64,000 nucleotides of DNA from Asterias rubens. Its lineage: Eukaryota; Echinodermata; Asteroidea; Forcipulatida; Asteriidae. Made by a program: the position numbers and the translations under genes. Within the stretch, counting starts at the first letter, position 1. The number at the start of each line of letters is the position of its first letter. The stretch lies in assembly GCF_902459465.1 (NCBI RefSeq), contig NC_047078.1, positions 5,108,333-5,172,332 of the forward strand. The letters run 5' to 3'. The notes beneath the pieces are model-generated. The model made no database searches. It was not told where the DNA came from and saw only the letters and a program-made list of their open reading frames with translations. This document shows positions 11,866 to 23,499 of this stretch, in pieces.

Positions 11866-12085
11866 TCAATTATAAAGAGGTGGAATAAAAATGCCGCGAG
11901 GCGGTGGGGGCGGAGCTTCGTTTTCCAACCCCACCATAAATTGTTCCACGTCTTCGTCGCTGTCAAAGTAGTGGCCTTCTGGGGTTGAAATACCGCTGTG
12001 AAGTGCTCGAGTCATGTTGTGGCTTATTGTAGCGTACTGCGTAGGAGGTTCGGTTCTTATCGGTGGTGCGTTCGGAGGGTGGTGT
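11866..12085 (-). pseudogene. Inverted copy of gene B's last coding exon
   Basis: The minus strand matches gene B's terminal exon (41286-41552) from about its fourteenth codon to the stop. It keeps PPTQYATISHN, the acidic DSDEDVEQFMVGLE stretch and the PPPPPRGIF end, with TGA at 11866-11868. The first 40 or so bases, with the acceptor and the LVYADL motif, are missing, and a retrotransposon fragment lies at that boundary. The reading frame that remains is open, but with its partner exon broken it is most likely a pseudogene. Confidence 0.75.
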
Positions 12086-12117
12086 CCCTCTTAGTGATCG
12101 TATCTACATAATATACT

Positions 12118-12930
12118 GCGTACATCCGTCCTCTACTTGAGTTTGGCGCTCCTGTGTGGAGCAATAATCTAACAAGTCACCAGTCTGTTAGTATTGAAAG
12201 GGTACAACGAAGAGCTCTTCGAATCATCATGTTTCCTGACCGGCATCATAATGAGGATCTCCTGATAGATATTGGTATTCCCTCCCTTGCATCAAGAAGA
12301 ACTGAAATACTTACAGACTTTGCCAAATCTATCACAATCTCAACTCGACACCGAGATTTGTTCCCCCCCTGAACGCCAAACACTCTCCCGCACTGGACTG
12401 AGAAACTCACACAACATTCACTTGCCCCTAATGAGAACTCAGATATATAAAATGTCTAGTGTTCCAGCATTAGTGAGACTGTATAATAATCGGTGATTTC
12501 ATTAACAAGTATCTCTAACAGTTGGGTTAAGTTTTATCAAATGTTTATCAAATTTGTGGCTTCATCAACAAGAATCTCTAACAGTTGGGTTAAGTTTTAT
12601 CAAATGTTTATCAAATTTGATCATTTTCTTTTTAATTTGTGCATTCATGCCTACAGTTTCTTCTCCTTGTTAAGTCAGAGTTTGTTGTCTTTTGTAATTT
12701 TTAATAATAATGAGTTATCAGTTTTATCAAATGTTTATCAAATTTAATCTAATTTTATCTTTTTTTTGTGCATTCATGCCTGGAGCTTTTCTTCTCTTCT
12801 TTTAAGTCTGTGTTTTTTGTCATTGTTTACAATATTGTATGTAAACACGTCAATTTAAGTCTTTTTAACTTCTGTCGTGTATTTTGTGATATTTTTAATA
12901 AACCTTAATGAATTGAACTGAATTGAAAAT
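12118..12930 (+). mobile_element. 3' end of a CR1/L2-like non-LTR retrotransposon
   Basis: The frame at 12154-12372 gives IERVQRRALRIIMFPDRHHN and GIPSLASRRTEIL, a familiar C-terminal region after the reverse transcriptase in CR1/L2/Jockey-type elements. A second frame continues with LRNSHNIHLPLMRTQIYKM, so there is a frameshift. The 3' end runs to an AATGAATTGAACTGAATTGAA repeat. The internal 63-bp tandem repeat at 12498-12621 is in its 3' UTR. Confidence 0.7.
12498..12747 (+). repeat. 63-bp tandem repeat, two full units plus partial
   Basis: 12498-12560 and 12561-12621 both read TTCAT(T/C)AACAAG followed by ATCTCTAACAGTTGGGTTAA and GTTTTATCAAATGTTTATCA. A third partial copy starts at about 12719. 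Confidence 0.8.
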
Positions 12931-12945
12931 AGTTTGAGACGGTAA

Positions 12946-13058
12946 CTTTTTGGGTTGGTACTTGATGGCTGTTGCACCCCGCGTCACACCGACGAAGGGA
13001 GCTGCTCACCCTTGAGGGCACTTTTGACGGTTCACTGAGGTGTACATCACACCATTCC
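12946..13058 (-). pseudogene. Inverted copy of gene B's penultimate exon, broken
   Basis: The minus strand is 113 bases, exactly the length of gene B exon 8 (40852-40964), and matches it from acceptor to end. GVMYTSVN, with the first ITIM, is kept, and so is the ATAIKYQPKK end. It is broken by an in-frame TGA where gene B has GCG TCA GCA, and the donor reads TTACCG instead of GTATCG. Confidence 0.85.
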
Positions 13059-14439
13059 CTGCGTCAGACAATATTTTATTTTATTTTATTTCAGCACATC
13101 CAAAAGCGCAAGCACCAATAACATGATGGATAAAAACATTTAATTTCATAAAATAGCATAATAAAATTATTTAAACAGACAAAAAAGACGTGATTAAAAT
13201 GGCGAAATTACCTTACATCAAAATAGTTGTTAACACAAGTTACACTCTGGTCCGACCTCCCCTTTCAGATAAAACAAATTCTTTATTGGTTTTATGGTTG
13301 AAGAGTGAAGTGGACAATTTCAATACTGGGATTCGAATGTGTAATTATACTGTAAGTTATAAAGGACAAGCGATGAATAAACCCATGTTTAGTGTTGTTG
13401 ACTTTATTATTTGGAACGTAAAACAGGTCAGGATGCCGCAGGTTGGGCCCGGGAATCTTCAGGGGGAAAAGGAAAACAGATTACTGGTGAAGTAAGAGTT
13501 CACACATTTGAAAAGAAAAGTCAGATCCAGAGTCTGTCTACGTTCCTTTGGTGAATAATGAGGAGACAATTTATGTGTATTGTCTCCAATATTGTCAATA
13601 TTAAAGTCATTGAAGATATATAAAGCGAATTTTAAATGCACACAACTTAAAGGTTAGTGTTACTCAAAACAATGCAGTCTCCATTATGAGAGTTACTGTC
13701 AAAATGGAAGTGAAGAAATCTTTAAGAAAATACAAATTGTTTAGCTAATAAACTGCTGAAGTTTTGACCACAGCAGTGTCCTAAATAACGTTGGATAAAC
13801 ACTCTGCTTGGTCGAAATGACATGTCAACAACAACTTTTTTTCCCAATAATATTTAGGCATTCAACCTTCTGAAGCACGTACATTTGTTTATTTATAAAG
13901 GATCATGTTAAACTTGGGATTTTATTTTTTAATTGTTTATACGTATTAATTTATTTTCAAACGGAAAGTTCAAATAAAGCTACCGAGACCTGCCCCTGGC
14001 CTCAAAGCGAAAGAGCGAACAACGAAACTATCATGTGATGTCAAATGTAAGCAACGCGACTGGTGCTTCATTTACTCCTTGCACTCTAATGTTTGGGTTT
14101 TTCCTGGAGCTTGTTGCAAAACCAAAAGCTAAATTATCACTACCTCGATGGAAACAAAAAGCCCGAACAGCCAATGTAGACTTAAGTAACGCATTGTCGT
14201 TCTTACTTTGTCGAACCGCACATTTTGATAAAGCCAAACTTGACTGTTGAAATCATGTAAAGAATACGCGTCTTAGAAAAATGATGCAGTATGCGTTTGG
14301 TCCAAATTAAGACCAATAAATATTGATTCATAAACTAATTAAATAATTACAATTGTTTTTGCACACAATGTTCGTACGTACCACTATCGTAATGTTGTAT
14401 AACCTTGTGGTTGTCAACAAGGCCTCGTCTTTGATTTTG
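13059..14439. other. Spacer, no recognised gene
   Basis: ORFs of 101 codons at 13190-13495 and 71 codons at 14035-14250 have no recognisable domain or clear splice context. The second overlaps an equally long minus-strand ORF. I call neither a gene. Confidence 0.4.
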
Positions 14440-15430
14440 GTGAATGGTTTTCTTTCAGAATCATGCAAGGTGACGGTCTAAGCCCCTATTTATTTATTAT
14501 GTGTGTTGAAGTTCTTGCTATGATGATAGATAATGATGAAGATTTAAAAGGTATTCAGGTAGCCGGTAAAGAGTTTCGTTTATCCCAGTATGCCGATGAC
14601 ACTGTTTTACGCATTTGCCAAAATGTCCGGACTTAAAGTCATTGTAGACAAAACTGATGTGGTTTGGATAGGGTCAAAGAAAGGGCAAGATAGCAAGATA
14701 TGTAAAGAGATCAATGCCCACTAGGTGGAACCTTTAGAAACTTTTAAAATACTTGGTATTCAGTTTTCCATAGATCTGCATTCCATGGTTCTACTCAACT
14801 ACAACACGACTGTTCTTTCTTTGCGTAACCTGATTTCGAGCTGGTCCAAAAGGAATCTCACGGTGCTTGGCCGAATCACTGTTGCAAAATCTTTGCTTTT
14901 GTCTGAGCTTATCTTTCTTATTTGAACCATCCCTGATCCACCTTTTAGTACTGTTAACGAATTGAACTCTATGTTATTTAAATTTATTTGGAGGGGACAT
15001 GACCGGATTAGCAGAAATCAAATGGTTCAAGATTACAGCCAAGGTGGGCTCCGTATGATAGATGTTCGTGAATATATGAACGCTCTTAAAACAAATTGGC
15101 TCCGCAGACTCCTAATTTCTGAAAATGGTTGTGGTTGGGTTCATTCATTTCAAAAGATTATGGGCATTTCTGGATTGTCAAGTTTTGAAGGTGGTTCCCT
15201 GAAATTACTTCATGCACATAAACAAACTTTGTACGGGAACCCTTTTTGGAGAAATATCTTTTCATCCTGGTCAAAATTTACCATTAGGGACCCTTTTGAG
15301 GGACAAGAAAGGCTCCAGCAGAATCCTAAAGGTCTTGACCTCCTCCAGGCAGTCACTTATACATTTATTTCTAAGTGGAACTTTAGAATGATGTTGGTTC
15401 ACGTAATGTATCTGCTAATCTTGACGAGTA
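14440..15430 (+). mobile_element. L1/Tx1-like non-LTR retrotransposon fragment
   Basis: The translation in broken frames gives QGDGLSPYLFIMCVEVLAM and LSQYADDTVL, the reverse transcriptase B and C motifs. FKILGIQFSID, WSKRNLTVLGRITVAKSLLL and FKFIWRGHDRISRNQMVQDY follow in order, the connector region typical of L1/Tx1-type elements. Stops and frameshifts (for example TAG near 14722 and TGA near 14924) make it inactive. The 5' half, including the endonuclease, is absent. Confidence 0.75.
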
Positions 15431-17240
15431 TGTTACAGTTACTCAGTCATCCTTATCTGATTTTCAACCACTCAAAAGCGATGATGTTGCGGAGATTATC
15501 AGGCAATTCCCCAGCAAAGTGTGTACCCTTGACTCTATTCCATCTTGGCTTATCAAAAAGTACCTTGATATCCTGGTTCCTCTTATCACTAAGATAGTTA
15601 ATGCATCTCTTTCCAGTGGCACTTTTCCTTCTGCCCTCAAAGAGTCCATCATTACTCCTGTTATTAAGAGGAGTTATTTGGATAAAAACTCTCTCAAAAA
15701 CTACCGGCCCATTGCCAACCTTCCTTTCCTGTCCAAAGTCATCGAGAAGGCAGCGTCACGTCAAGTAATGACCCATGTGGACAGCAACAATATAGGTGAG
15801 CCCTTCCAGTCTTCGTACAAGCGTCACCACAGTACGGAGACAGCCCTTCTGAAGGTGAAAAATGATCTGCTGCGTTCCCTTGATAACAATAAGGCTGTCC
15901 TCATGGTCCTTCTTGACATGTCCGCTGCCTTTGATACCGTCGACCACGACATCCTTCTGGCCAGATTAGAATCCAAATTTGGTATTGGTAGCACTGTTAA
16001 ATCTTGGTTTTCCACCTACCTCAAGGATCGTGCCAATAAAGTCTCCATTGATGGCGAATTCTCCTCTAATCATGTCATGCGGTACTCCTTACCGCAGGGT
16101 TCTGTTTTAGGCCCACATGGGTTTATCTTATACACCTCCCCAATAGGTAATATCATCCGCGCTTTCAATATCTCATTACGCGGATGACATACAACTTTAT
16201 GCCGAGTTTGATCCCAAATCAAATGGTGACTGTGAACAGGTCCTTGCAAGGTTATCTTCTTGTATTGGTGTGATCAACGAATGGATGATTCTAAACACGC
16301 TTCGCTTAAACCAGGATAAGACTGAGTTCTTTCTAATTGCCAAGAGAAATGTCTCTGCTGCTCTTCCTGATCTTCATCTGAGCGTGGGCGCTTTATCCAT
16401 TCGGAGATCTACATCAATCAAGAACCTAGGTGTTACTATTGATGAATCTCTCACCATGACTAGTCAAGTTAATACCATATGTAAGTCCGTCAACTTCCAC
16501 ATACGTAACTTGTGGCGTATTCGGCGCTTCATCACCATTGACGCCTGCCATCAAGTCGTTAGAGGACTCGTCCTATCCCGCCTGGACTATGCTAACTGCC
16601 TTCTTAATGGGGCGCGCGAGGCCGATCTTACTCGTCCGCAACGCCTGCAGAACAAAGCAGCGAGGTTAGTTATGGCTTGTGGACGGGACGTGCCCTCTAT
16701 CGACTTACTAAGGTAACTTCTTTGGCTCCCTGTCAGACAAAGAATTGCTTTTAAACTCATGCTGTATGTCTACAAGGCTATCAACAACCTTGCCCCTAGT
16801 TATCTTTCTGCCATGACTCAACTCCAGAACACTGGTTCCGCTGAACACAGACCAAGATAGTCTTGGTTCAAGACTCTCCTGGATTTGTCACAAGAGGGCG
16901 CGCTATCACCCCAACGCGCTATCAACCACGAACCGCTATCACAGGAGAACCGCTATTCTCCAAGACTGCGCTCCTCCACTGATTGGACCCGGCTTGTTGT
17001 CCAAAGATCGTACAAGAAAGCTGGCGGCTCGTCTTTGGAATGAACTTCCGATCAGTTTTCGTGAAGCGCCGTCTTTGTCTGTTTTCAAGCGGAAATTGAA
17101 AACTCATTTGTTTCCGTGATTCACTGTTTTCTTTGTTCCTCTTCTTTGTCAAGCGCTCCGTTCTTCGTGGGGCGCTTTAGAAATGCTTGTTTGTTATTAT
17201 TGCAAATAGATCGTAGTTTTTCCTTGCATTAGGCCGATTT
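15431..17240 (+). mobile_element. CR1/L2-like non-LTR retrotransposon fragment
   Basis: The frame from about 15450 gives the RT N-terminal part (LDSIPSWLIKKYLDILVPLI), KNYRPIANLPFLSKVIEK (motif 2), LDMSAAFDTVDHDIL (motif A), LPQGSVLGP (motif B) and, after a frameshift near 16160, YADDIQLYAEF (motif C). The thumb region LNQDKTEFFLIAK and the C-terminal LLWLPVRQRIAFKLMLYVY follow. At least two frameshifts and several stops are present. It directly follows the L1-like piece with no spacer, so the two are joined in one orientation. Confidence 0.8.
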
Positions 17241-18562
17241 TCGCTCTGAGGATCCAGAGGAAAACGAGCCAGGATATACCAAGCTGGTCACGCACTCGGA
17301 CAGGAAAGTTAAACTATGTTTGGCCAGAAATATTAAAACAATAACATTCTGGTTGGGCTTGACCAATGAGAAAAGAATTAGTAGCCTAAGTTCTTAAGAA
17401 AACGTGTGGGCAGCTAAAGACAATCAAATCCGGGCACAATTCAAGGAAACTACTGACCTTGCAACAGTCATTGCAACGTAGCCTTACGTCATGTCCCTGG
17501 GGCAACCAACTGCTATGTCTTATGGTCAAGGAATTCCTGGACAGTGACTCTGGCCACTCCTCTCAAGGATGTGGTACTATAAACAAATGTTTCTCAGAAT
17601 TATAAAAACTAAGAAAAACTAACACCCACACAGGAGGTGAAAGTTGAAACAATGACTCTATAATAAACTTAAGAATCCTCGTTGGACAACTTAAACTAAA
17701 TAAACTAATCTTCGTCGGACTATTAACTAAAGTAAGAATTCTTCGTCGGACTAAATAAATTATGTTATAATATGCAATTTATAACAGAGTCCGACATATA
17801 TATATGAACTTTCTTGTTTGTCCAAGTAAACGACTTTCAATCTTTCGCGAGAGTGTTTTAAGTGTCCTCTTTTTAACTTTTAAACAATTACTCCTGTCCA
17901 TAAATCAACAGTTGTTTCAGGCGCGATGGAGAAAGAAAGTTTCACTTTCTTTCCTGTTAAACACTGGATATACAGAAAAAAAGGTAAAACCCCCCATGTT
18001 ATTGTAAAAACGTTTGATATCCGGTTTGATTTTACAATGTTCTGTTATTGTGAAGAGCTAATTTTATCTGTACTTGACATGACACTTATGAGCTGATGGT
18101 AAATCTATTTACAAGAATGTAAATACACTCTTTTTTTCGTGTCGTTCAACATTTTATTAACTTAACATATCTTCTTGCTAAAGGGATAATCACAATTATT
18201 GACCAAGTGTTTTAAAGATGAAAAAAAGCTGTTAGTAATAAAATAATGATGCTTATGTAGAGTCACAGCAAGGATGCGGGGCGTACTTCTTAAAAAAAAA
18301 CCTGAGTATTTACAAAAAAAATTACGCAAGCAGCTGATTCCATATTATGTTATAAAACAAAAATATAATCTCGTATTTATAATGATTTTAATTGATAGCA
18401 ACAGTCGAGGTTTAAAACAAAAACCATAATATACCAAATTGAAGTTGTATATGAAAGGCCCTCGTTGCTGCACCACTCGGTGTGTATTATCCATTTCCAG
18501 TCGCTTGGTATAACGGTTTACTGCTGGAGATCAGTTCCGTTTGTAAAATGCAGTTCATGATT
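17241..18562. other. Spacer without gene
   Basis: It holds short imperfect repeats of an AACTTAA / CTTCGTCGGACTA unit (about 17660-17760) and a TATATATA run. No exon, RNA gene or complete element is recognised. Confidence 0.4.
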
Positions 18563-18951
18563 TTAAAGGCATTGCCACTATTGGTAGTTACTCAAAATAA
18601 TTATTATCATAAAACCTTACTTGGTATTCAAGTAATGGGGAGCAGTATAGTATAAAACATTGTGAGAAACGGCTCCCTCTGAAGTGATGTAGTTTATGAG
18701 AAAGAAGTAATTTTCCACAAATTTGATTTCGAGAACTCAGATTTAGAATTTGAGGTCTCGAAATCAACCATCTAAAAAGCACACAACTTCGTGTGACAAG
18801 GGTGTTTTTGTCTTTCATTATTATTTGCAACTTCGACGACCAATTGAGCTGAAATTTTCACAGGTTTGTTATTTTATGCATAATTATGTTGAGATACACC
18901 AAGTGAGAAGACTGGTCTTTGACAATTACTGCTAGTTTCCAGTGTCTTTAA
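18563..18951. mobile_element. Palindromic TTAA MITE (GGACACTATTGG family)
   Basis: It starts TTAAAGGCATTGCCACTATT and ends CCAGTGTCTTTAA. Internal landmarks shared with other copies are GAGAAACGGCTCCCTCTGAA, ATTTGAGGTCTCGAAATCAA and the minus-strand version of TTGAGCTCAATTGGTCG. Non-coding. Confidence 0.75.
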
Positions 18952-19019
18952 GATCGTGTAATTGTATCGGTTCTATTAGAATAAAAAGGTCTGCTCAAGC
19001 TAAAGTGTTTCATTTTTAT

Positions 19020-20060
19020 CATTCCAGAGGCTCACCCCGGTCAGCCCCCAGTGCCCTGCTTGTGGAACGGGTCACTTGTATTGGGGGCTGACTCGAGGTG
19101 CATGACGTCACCACGAGAGGGCGAGTGTGGTCGTTCGATCAGCTCTTGTCGGGGGTTTTGTGTAGAAAGAGAATGGTGCATGATGTGACCCAGTGTAACA
19201 TTAAACCATTTTGTGAGTTAGATTTGAATAAAGTATGGTACAATGACATATGCTTAGTCACAATGTACCTCTTATATTTGAATTCCTCAGACTATAGAGA
19301 CAGTTGCTACGTCAAATCATGGCTTGTTCAACCTCCAGATGAGCAAATCCTGACCATTGTGCCAAAGCATTCACATCCATTCAGAACCTTGTTGTATGTG
19401 TGTTCACTCTCTCTTACGTAACTAAGCAAAAGCTTGCCCCTAATCATGGGACATAACAACTGTCTTTGTTAAAAGGAATCCTCTCCCTATATAAGTGAGC
19501 CCCAAGGTCCACACCCTAGTGCATTTTTGTGACCGGTATAATTCAACGATGTCTACACAACCATCTTCAGATATCTTGGTCTACTCGACGACCCTTCGAA
19601 CTTTGAGTTAAGCGGCACGGTGTCAACTGTTGGCCCGTCTACTTCGATCTCTGCATCCGGTGGAAATCCATCGGGTGGAAAGGCAAAGCCGAAGCCAAAG
19701 AAAATGACCAACAAATCATCAAACGCCGGGGTTACTTGACAAGAGTTTGGGTCTCTACAAGAGCAGATGACAACGATGGAAGACGCAATGCAGATCCTAC
19801 AGTCTACAGTGTTCGCCTCGCTGGGGAGTTCAAGCTTTGCGAAACGACAGAAGGTCGACCATGGAACGTCAGCAGAAGACCAAGGGGCATGCACATCGAG
19901 TGATGACTCTCTTGCGACTGACCAGCTTATCAACAACCTCCTAAAACCCGACGCTGGTGATATTTCATCAGCCGGGGTACTCAGCGTGGTAGAGAGCAAT
20001 TCTACTCCGAAGAGGATACAGGTGCCACAGTATATGCATACACATAGAAATTGCTAGAAG
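19020..20060 (+). mobile_element. Retroelement leader/LTR-like region with gag-like ORF start (decayed)
   Basis: A promoter-like TATATAAG at 19488-19495 is followed by ATG at 19549 (MSTQPSSDILVY). A low-complexity Ser/Gly/Lys-rich protein follows across a 1-base frameshift (TSISASGGNPSGGKAKPKPK) and an in-frame stop near 19737, then MTTMEDAMQILQSTVF and AKRQKVDHGTSAEDQ. About 19160-19475 recurs in shortened form at 54755-54905, which supports a dispersed repeat. This fits the LTR and start of a gag-like ORF of a DIRS- or Gypsy-type element, but no pol sequence is present and the class is uncertain. Confidence 0.4.
19488..19495 (+). promoter_or_regulatory. TATA box of the retroelement leader
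   Basis: TATATAAG lies 61 bases before the ATG of the gag-like frame in a GC-richer stretch. Placement fits an LTR-type promoter. Confidence 0.35.
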
Positions 20061-21447
20061 AGAGTGTATACATTACTGATTCTTTTCATACAAGTTTTGC
20101 CAGTTAAACTCAAATGAGCACATGGAAACCGTTTTAGAATAGTCTGTTCATGGAGGTAGTGTTGCAGTTGTATACCCCGTCACGGAAGTTTGTGAAACTT
20201 ATACGTAATGTACGTCAACGGCTGTTTTGAAGGTGTAAACAAGAACTTTGCATTATTGGTCAATGTTGTGAAGCAAAACGACATTAAGTTTCCTTAAGTC
20301 CATTCACAAAACTTGTTAGAGCAGTGTGTTGGTCAGGACTCGGAATGTACATCTTTGCCAAATCCGTTTGTAGCCTACTTAGGAATCGGCCCCGTCGGGT
20401 TGGCACGTTGGTTGTCGGTTAACAAAAGAGCCCTCATGCGGCTGAATCGGGTACATTTTTAGAAAATTGTCTTTAATACAAAATTGACCAAACTGGACGT
20501 AACAACAGGCCTGCGTAACAAACCCCTAAAATAACTTTGTAAAGAGCTTTCTTAAAGTAAAATAAGTGAGAGGAAATTAAGGAGTAGGACCAATTTACCG
20601 TTTTTATTTAGGTTGTACGATATGACTAGGGTTCCAGGAATAAGGATGATAAAATTTATCAAAGTTCTGAAGAAAAACGACTCTAATAAGTCCATTTACA
20701 AAATGTGTTGAAGCAGTGTGTCGGTCTGGACTCAACATGTTTTATCAGGGAATTTGTACACGTACAAACGAATGGGCCGTGCGCCCTGGCGGACGTATAG
20801 GGAGGTTTAGCTGCACGTTCAGCGAGCAACGTGAACATGAACGGTCAGAAATTGTGTCATTAAACAGCCAATCAAGGATGATCTCAATATTTCAACTATT
20901 ACATTTTATGGCCAAATAGACATCGTAGATACCGGTTAAAAATCATTTTACTCTCAAAATTTGCATTTAGTAATAAATAATTCTAGTCATAAAGCTACTT
21001 ATGAATGATAATGATTACGTAATACCCCTCTGACGTGAGCGGGGGCTAAAAATCACGACGGTCGACGGGTCAAAGACATGACAGCTGAGGTAAACACACA
21101 CACACACGTGTGCGACGATCGGGCGAGTCATCTGGAAGTGGATGATCTTGAGTCTTGGTAACATCAGCAAAAGCCAACAGGTGGTTTATTTTTGAACATT
21201 TGTTATACAAGAAGAGAAATAACATCACAAAGTTCAGTTGTTGGTTTTTCAAAATGAAAATTTAGTTTCACCTTTTAAAAAAAAAAACGCTGTTTAGTTT
21301 TTAGTGGGATATCATGGTGTAAACTTGATTGTATGTAGGCACACTGAACATTGGACCTTCTATCCAATATTTTATGTAAACAATGTCCATGGACATATTT
21401 GTACAGGTTTGACAGAAAACCAAAAGTCATCACAGATTTATATTTAA
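20061..21447. other. Spacer without gene
   Basis: Two loosely related stretches (about 20240-20400 and 20640-20770) share AAACGAC..TAAG and AGCAGTGTGT(T/C)GGTC(A/T)GGACTC, so an old duplication is likely. A short (AC)n run lies at 21097-21107. No exon seen. Confidence 0.4.
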
Positions 21448-21816
21448 TTAAAGACAGTGGACACTATTGGTAACTGTCAAAGACCAGTCTTCTTACTTGG
21501 TGTTTCTCAACATATGCACAAAATAACAAACCTGTGAAAATTTGAGCTCAATTGTTTGTCGAAGTTGCGAGATAATAATGAAAGAAAAAAACACCCTTGT
21601 CACACGAAATTATGTGCTTTCATGCTTGATTTTGAGACCTGAGGTCTCAAAATCAAAAATATGGAAAATTACTTCTTTCTCGAAAACTATACGTTAATTT
21701 AGAGAGAGCATTTTTACACATATTGTTTGCTGTCAACCTATGCCCACTCGTTACCAAGTAAAGTTTTATGCTAATAATTATTTTGAGTAATTACCAATAG
21801 TGTCCACTGCCTTTAA
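21448..21816. mobile_element. Palindromic TTAA MITE (GGACACTATTGG family)
   Basis: TTAAAGACAGTGGACACTAT at the left and AGTGTCCACTGCCTTTAA at the right, with GAGACCTGAGGTCTC as the centre of symmetry. A well preserved full-length copy. Confidence 0.85.
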
Positions 21817-21999
21817 TGATGTAAAAATAACTTTTCAGAATTATAGGTTGTTGGATGGGCTACATTTCAATTGGGCATGTATGGGCTTTATTTTTATGTT
21901 TATTCCATAAAGAAAATCAAGGGGAACCGGAACAACATGGGATAAAATAATTTAATAGGAACAATAATAATGTTAAAAATGTACTTCATTTCATGTTAT

Positions 22000-22285
22000 T
22001 GTTAATGTGTGACCACATCCCATAGCGCTCAGTGTTCCTGAGACGGGCCACATTTTCGCGGATGTCCTTCTTGCAGTTCCCCAGCTTCAGCCGGCTCGTA
22101 CCGGTATGGTACGGCACCGCGAACAACCAACGCTGGACCGGCACCTCCGGGCACTTCAAGATCCTCCACGTCGTTTCCATCGGCCCTGAGTTCTTCTTCC
22201 GAGGAGCTTGAAGATCTAGAGTCACTGGAGTACTCTACATCCTCGGTCTTCCCATTCAGTACTACTAGAGGTGTTCGACATCTTG
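22000..22285 (-). pseudogene. Possible fragment of a P2RX7-like transposon-associated ORF
   Basis: One minus-strand frame gives DVEYSSDSRSSSSSEEEL, then GGAGPALVVRGAVPYRYEPA. A Ser/Glu-rich start followed by a PYxxEP motif resembles the beginning of P2X7-C-terminal-like proteins that are numerous in echinoderm genomes. The sequence is GC-rich unlike its surroundings. The Cys-rich domain that would confirm this is not in the window, so the call is tentative. Confidence 0.25.
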
Positions 22286-22679
22286 ATCAATCCGTCTATT
22301 TATACATGTATTCGCATTGCCTATTGTACATTACTTTGTTTACACATTGTCGTGTACGTGTACGTGCAGGTTCCATAATTTAGCCGCCGATGACGTCACG
22401 GGTCATGTATTGGGTGGTGTTTTACCCCGCCTTTTTCAGAAATTTGGCTTGGAGCGTTCTGGAGAAAAACAATTTTTATTATGTTTTAACGCGAGGGAGA
22501 CACATTATATTTTTTGTATGTTTCCTATGGACCCCAGCCATTAGAAAACTGTAATATCTATATATTTGAGATCATCCTTTTTTGGCTGTTTAAGAGAGGC
22601 GTATAATACCCTCCTCACCCACATTACATTTCGAAATATTGTGTAAAGGATTTTCATCATCTAGCGTGAATCGAAGGGT

Positions 22680-23005
22680 GTTGCTAGAGTACAGGGTGCG
22701 GGTGAAAGGAAGAAACAGGTTATTACGGGATCTGGTTGAGTAGTCATGAATTTCATGAACCGACGTGAAGAAAGTGGGAAATGTGCGAGGAAGAAAAGCT
22801 ATGTTACATAGTGGGAGATGAGGACACTTTTGTATGAGATCTTAAATCGATATACGGACGGCAATTGTTCTTAAATCGCAGGGATTTGAGTTCCAAAAAC
22901 GTGGACCAAAGAATCGAATGATGTGGCTAGCATGCACTGGGTGCGGATGAATGGAAGAAACAGGTTGCGGGATCTGGTTGAGTAACATGAATTTCATGAA
23001 AGACG
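22680..23005 (+). repeat. Local duplication of an about 75-bp segment
   Basis: About 22695-22765 and 22930-23000 share GGTGCGG(G/A)TGAA, GGAAGAAACAGGTT, GCGGGATCTGGTTGAGTA and CATGAATTTCATGAA. It lies upstream of gene B. Confidence 0.65.
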
Positions 23006-23456
23006 TATACGGGAATTGTAACTAAATTATTTTCAATGTGATAAGAGTTTTTGTTTTCTTCTCTCTTTTTCTCTTGTTTTTGGCAAGTGTGTGAACCTTT
23101 TTTTCTGCATTCTGTGTTCTAATAAAGAAAAGCGAAACCTTTTACTAGCCTTGAGCCTGAAAGCAGTTGTTTTCGCAGCCGTTTTGTTTGATAGGTAGAG
23201 AAGAAAATGATAGTGGAACCAACACTCACGAAAGAAGATTGACAGTTGTTTCTCTAGGTAAATAGTGCGCATGTTTGTAAAAGGTAAGAACTTCATCACT
23301 TCCTTGCTTTACATTGTTTTCAATACACAAGCAATCCCCTCACTAAGCCGATAGAACTGGTACTAGTTAAGGTTTCGCTGCAGTAGTTAAGGTTTCGCAT
23401 GGTTTAAGAACAACATGTCACATTTTATCATTGTGTAGATATTCGCCATTATTTTA

Positions 23457-23499
23457 ATGGAGTTCGCAGTCTTCTTAATTGTTGGAACTTTGTTTCAAG
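23457..23499 (+). CDS. Gene B exon 1: signal peptide
   Basis: ATG at 23457, then a hydrophobic core EFAVFLIVGTLFQ and the donor GTAAGT in phase 1. The upstream 400 bases are related to those before gene C (CTTTTCTGCATTCTGTGTT, TTGATAGGTAGAGAAGAAAA), which supports a shared 5' end. No TATA box is evident. Confidence 0.78.

Noticed and set aside
13190..13495. 101-codon ORF
   Set aside because: No domain, no paralogue in the window, no splice context. Cannot be supported as a gene.
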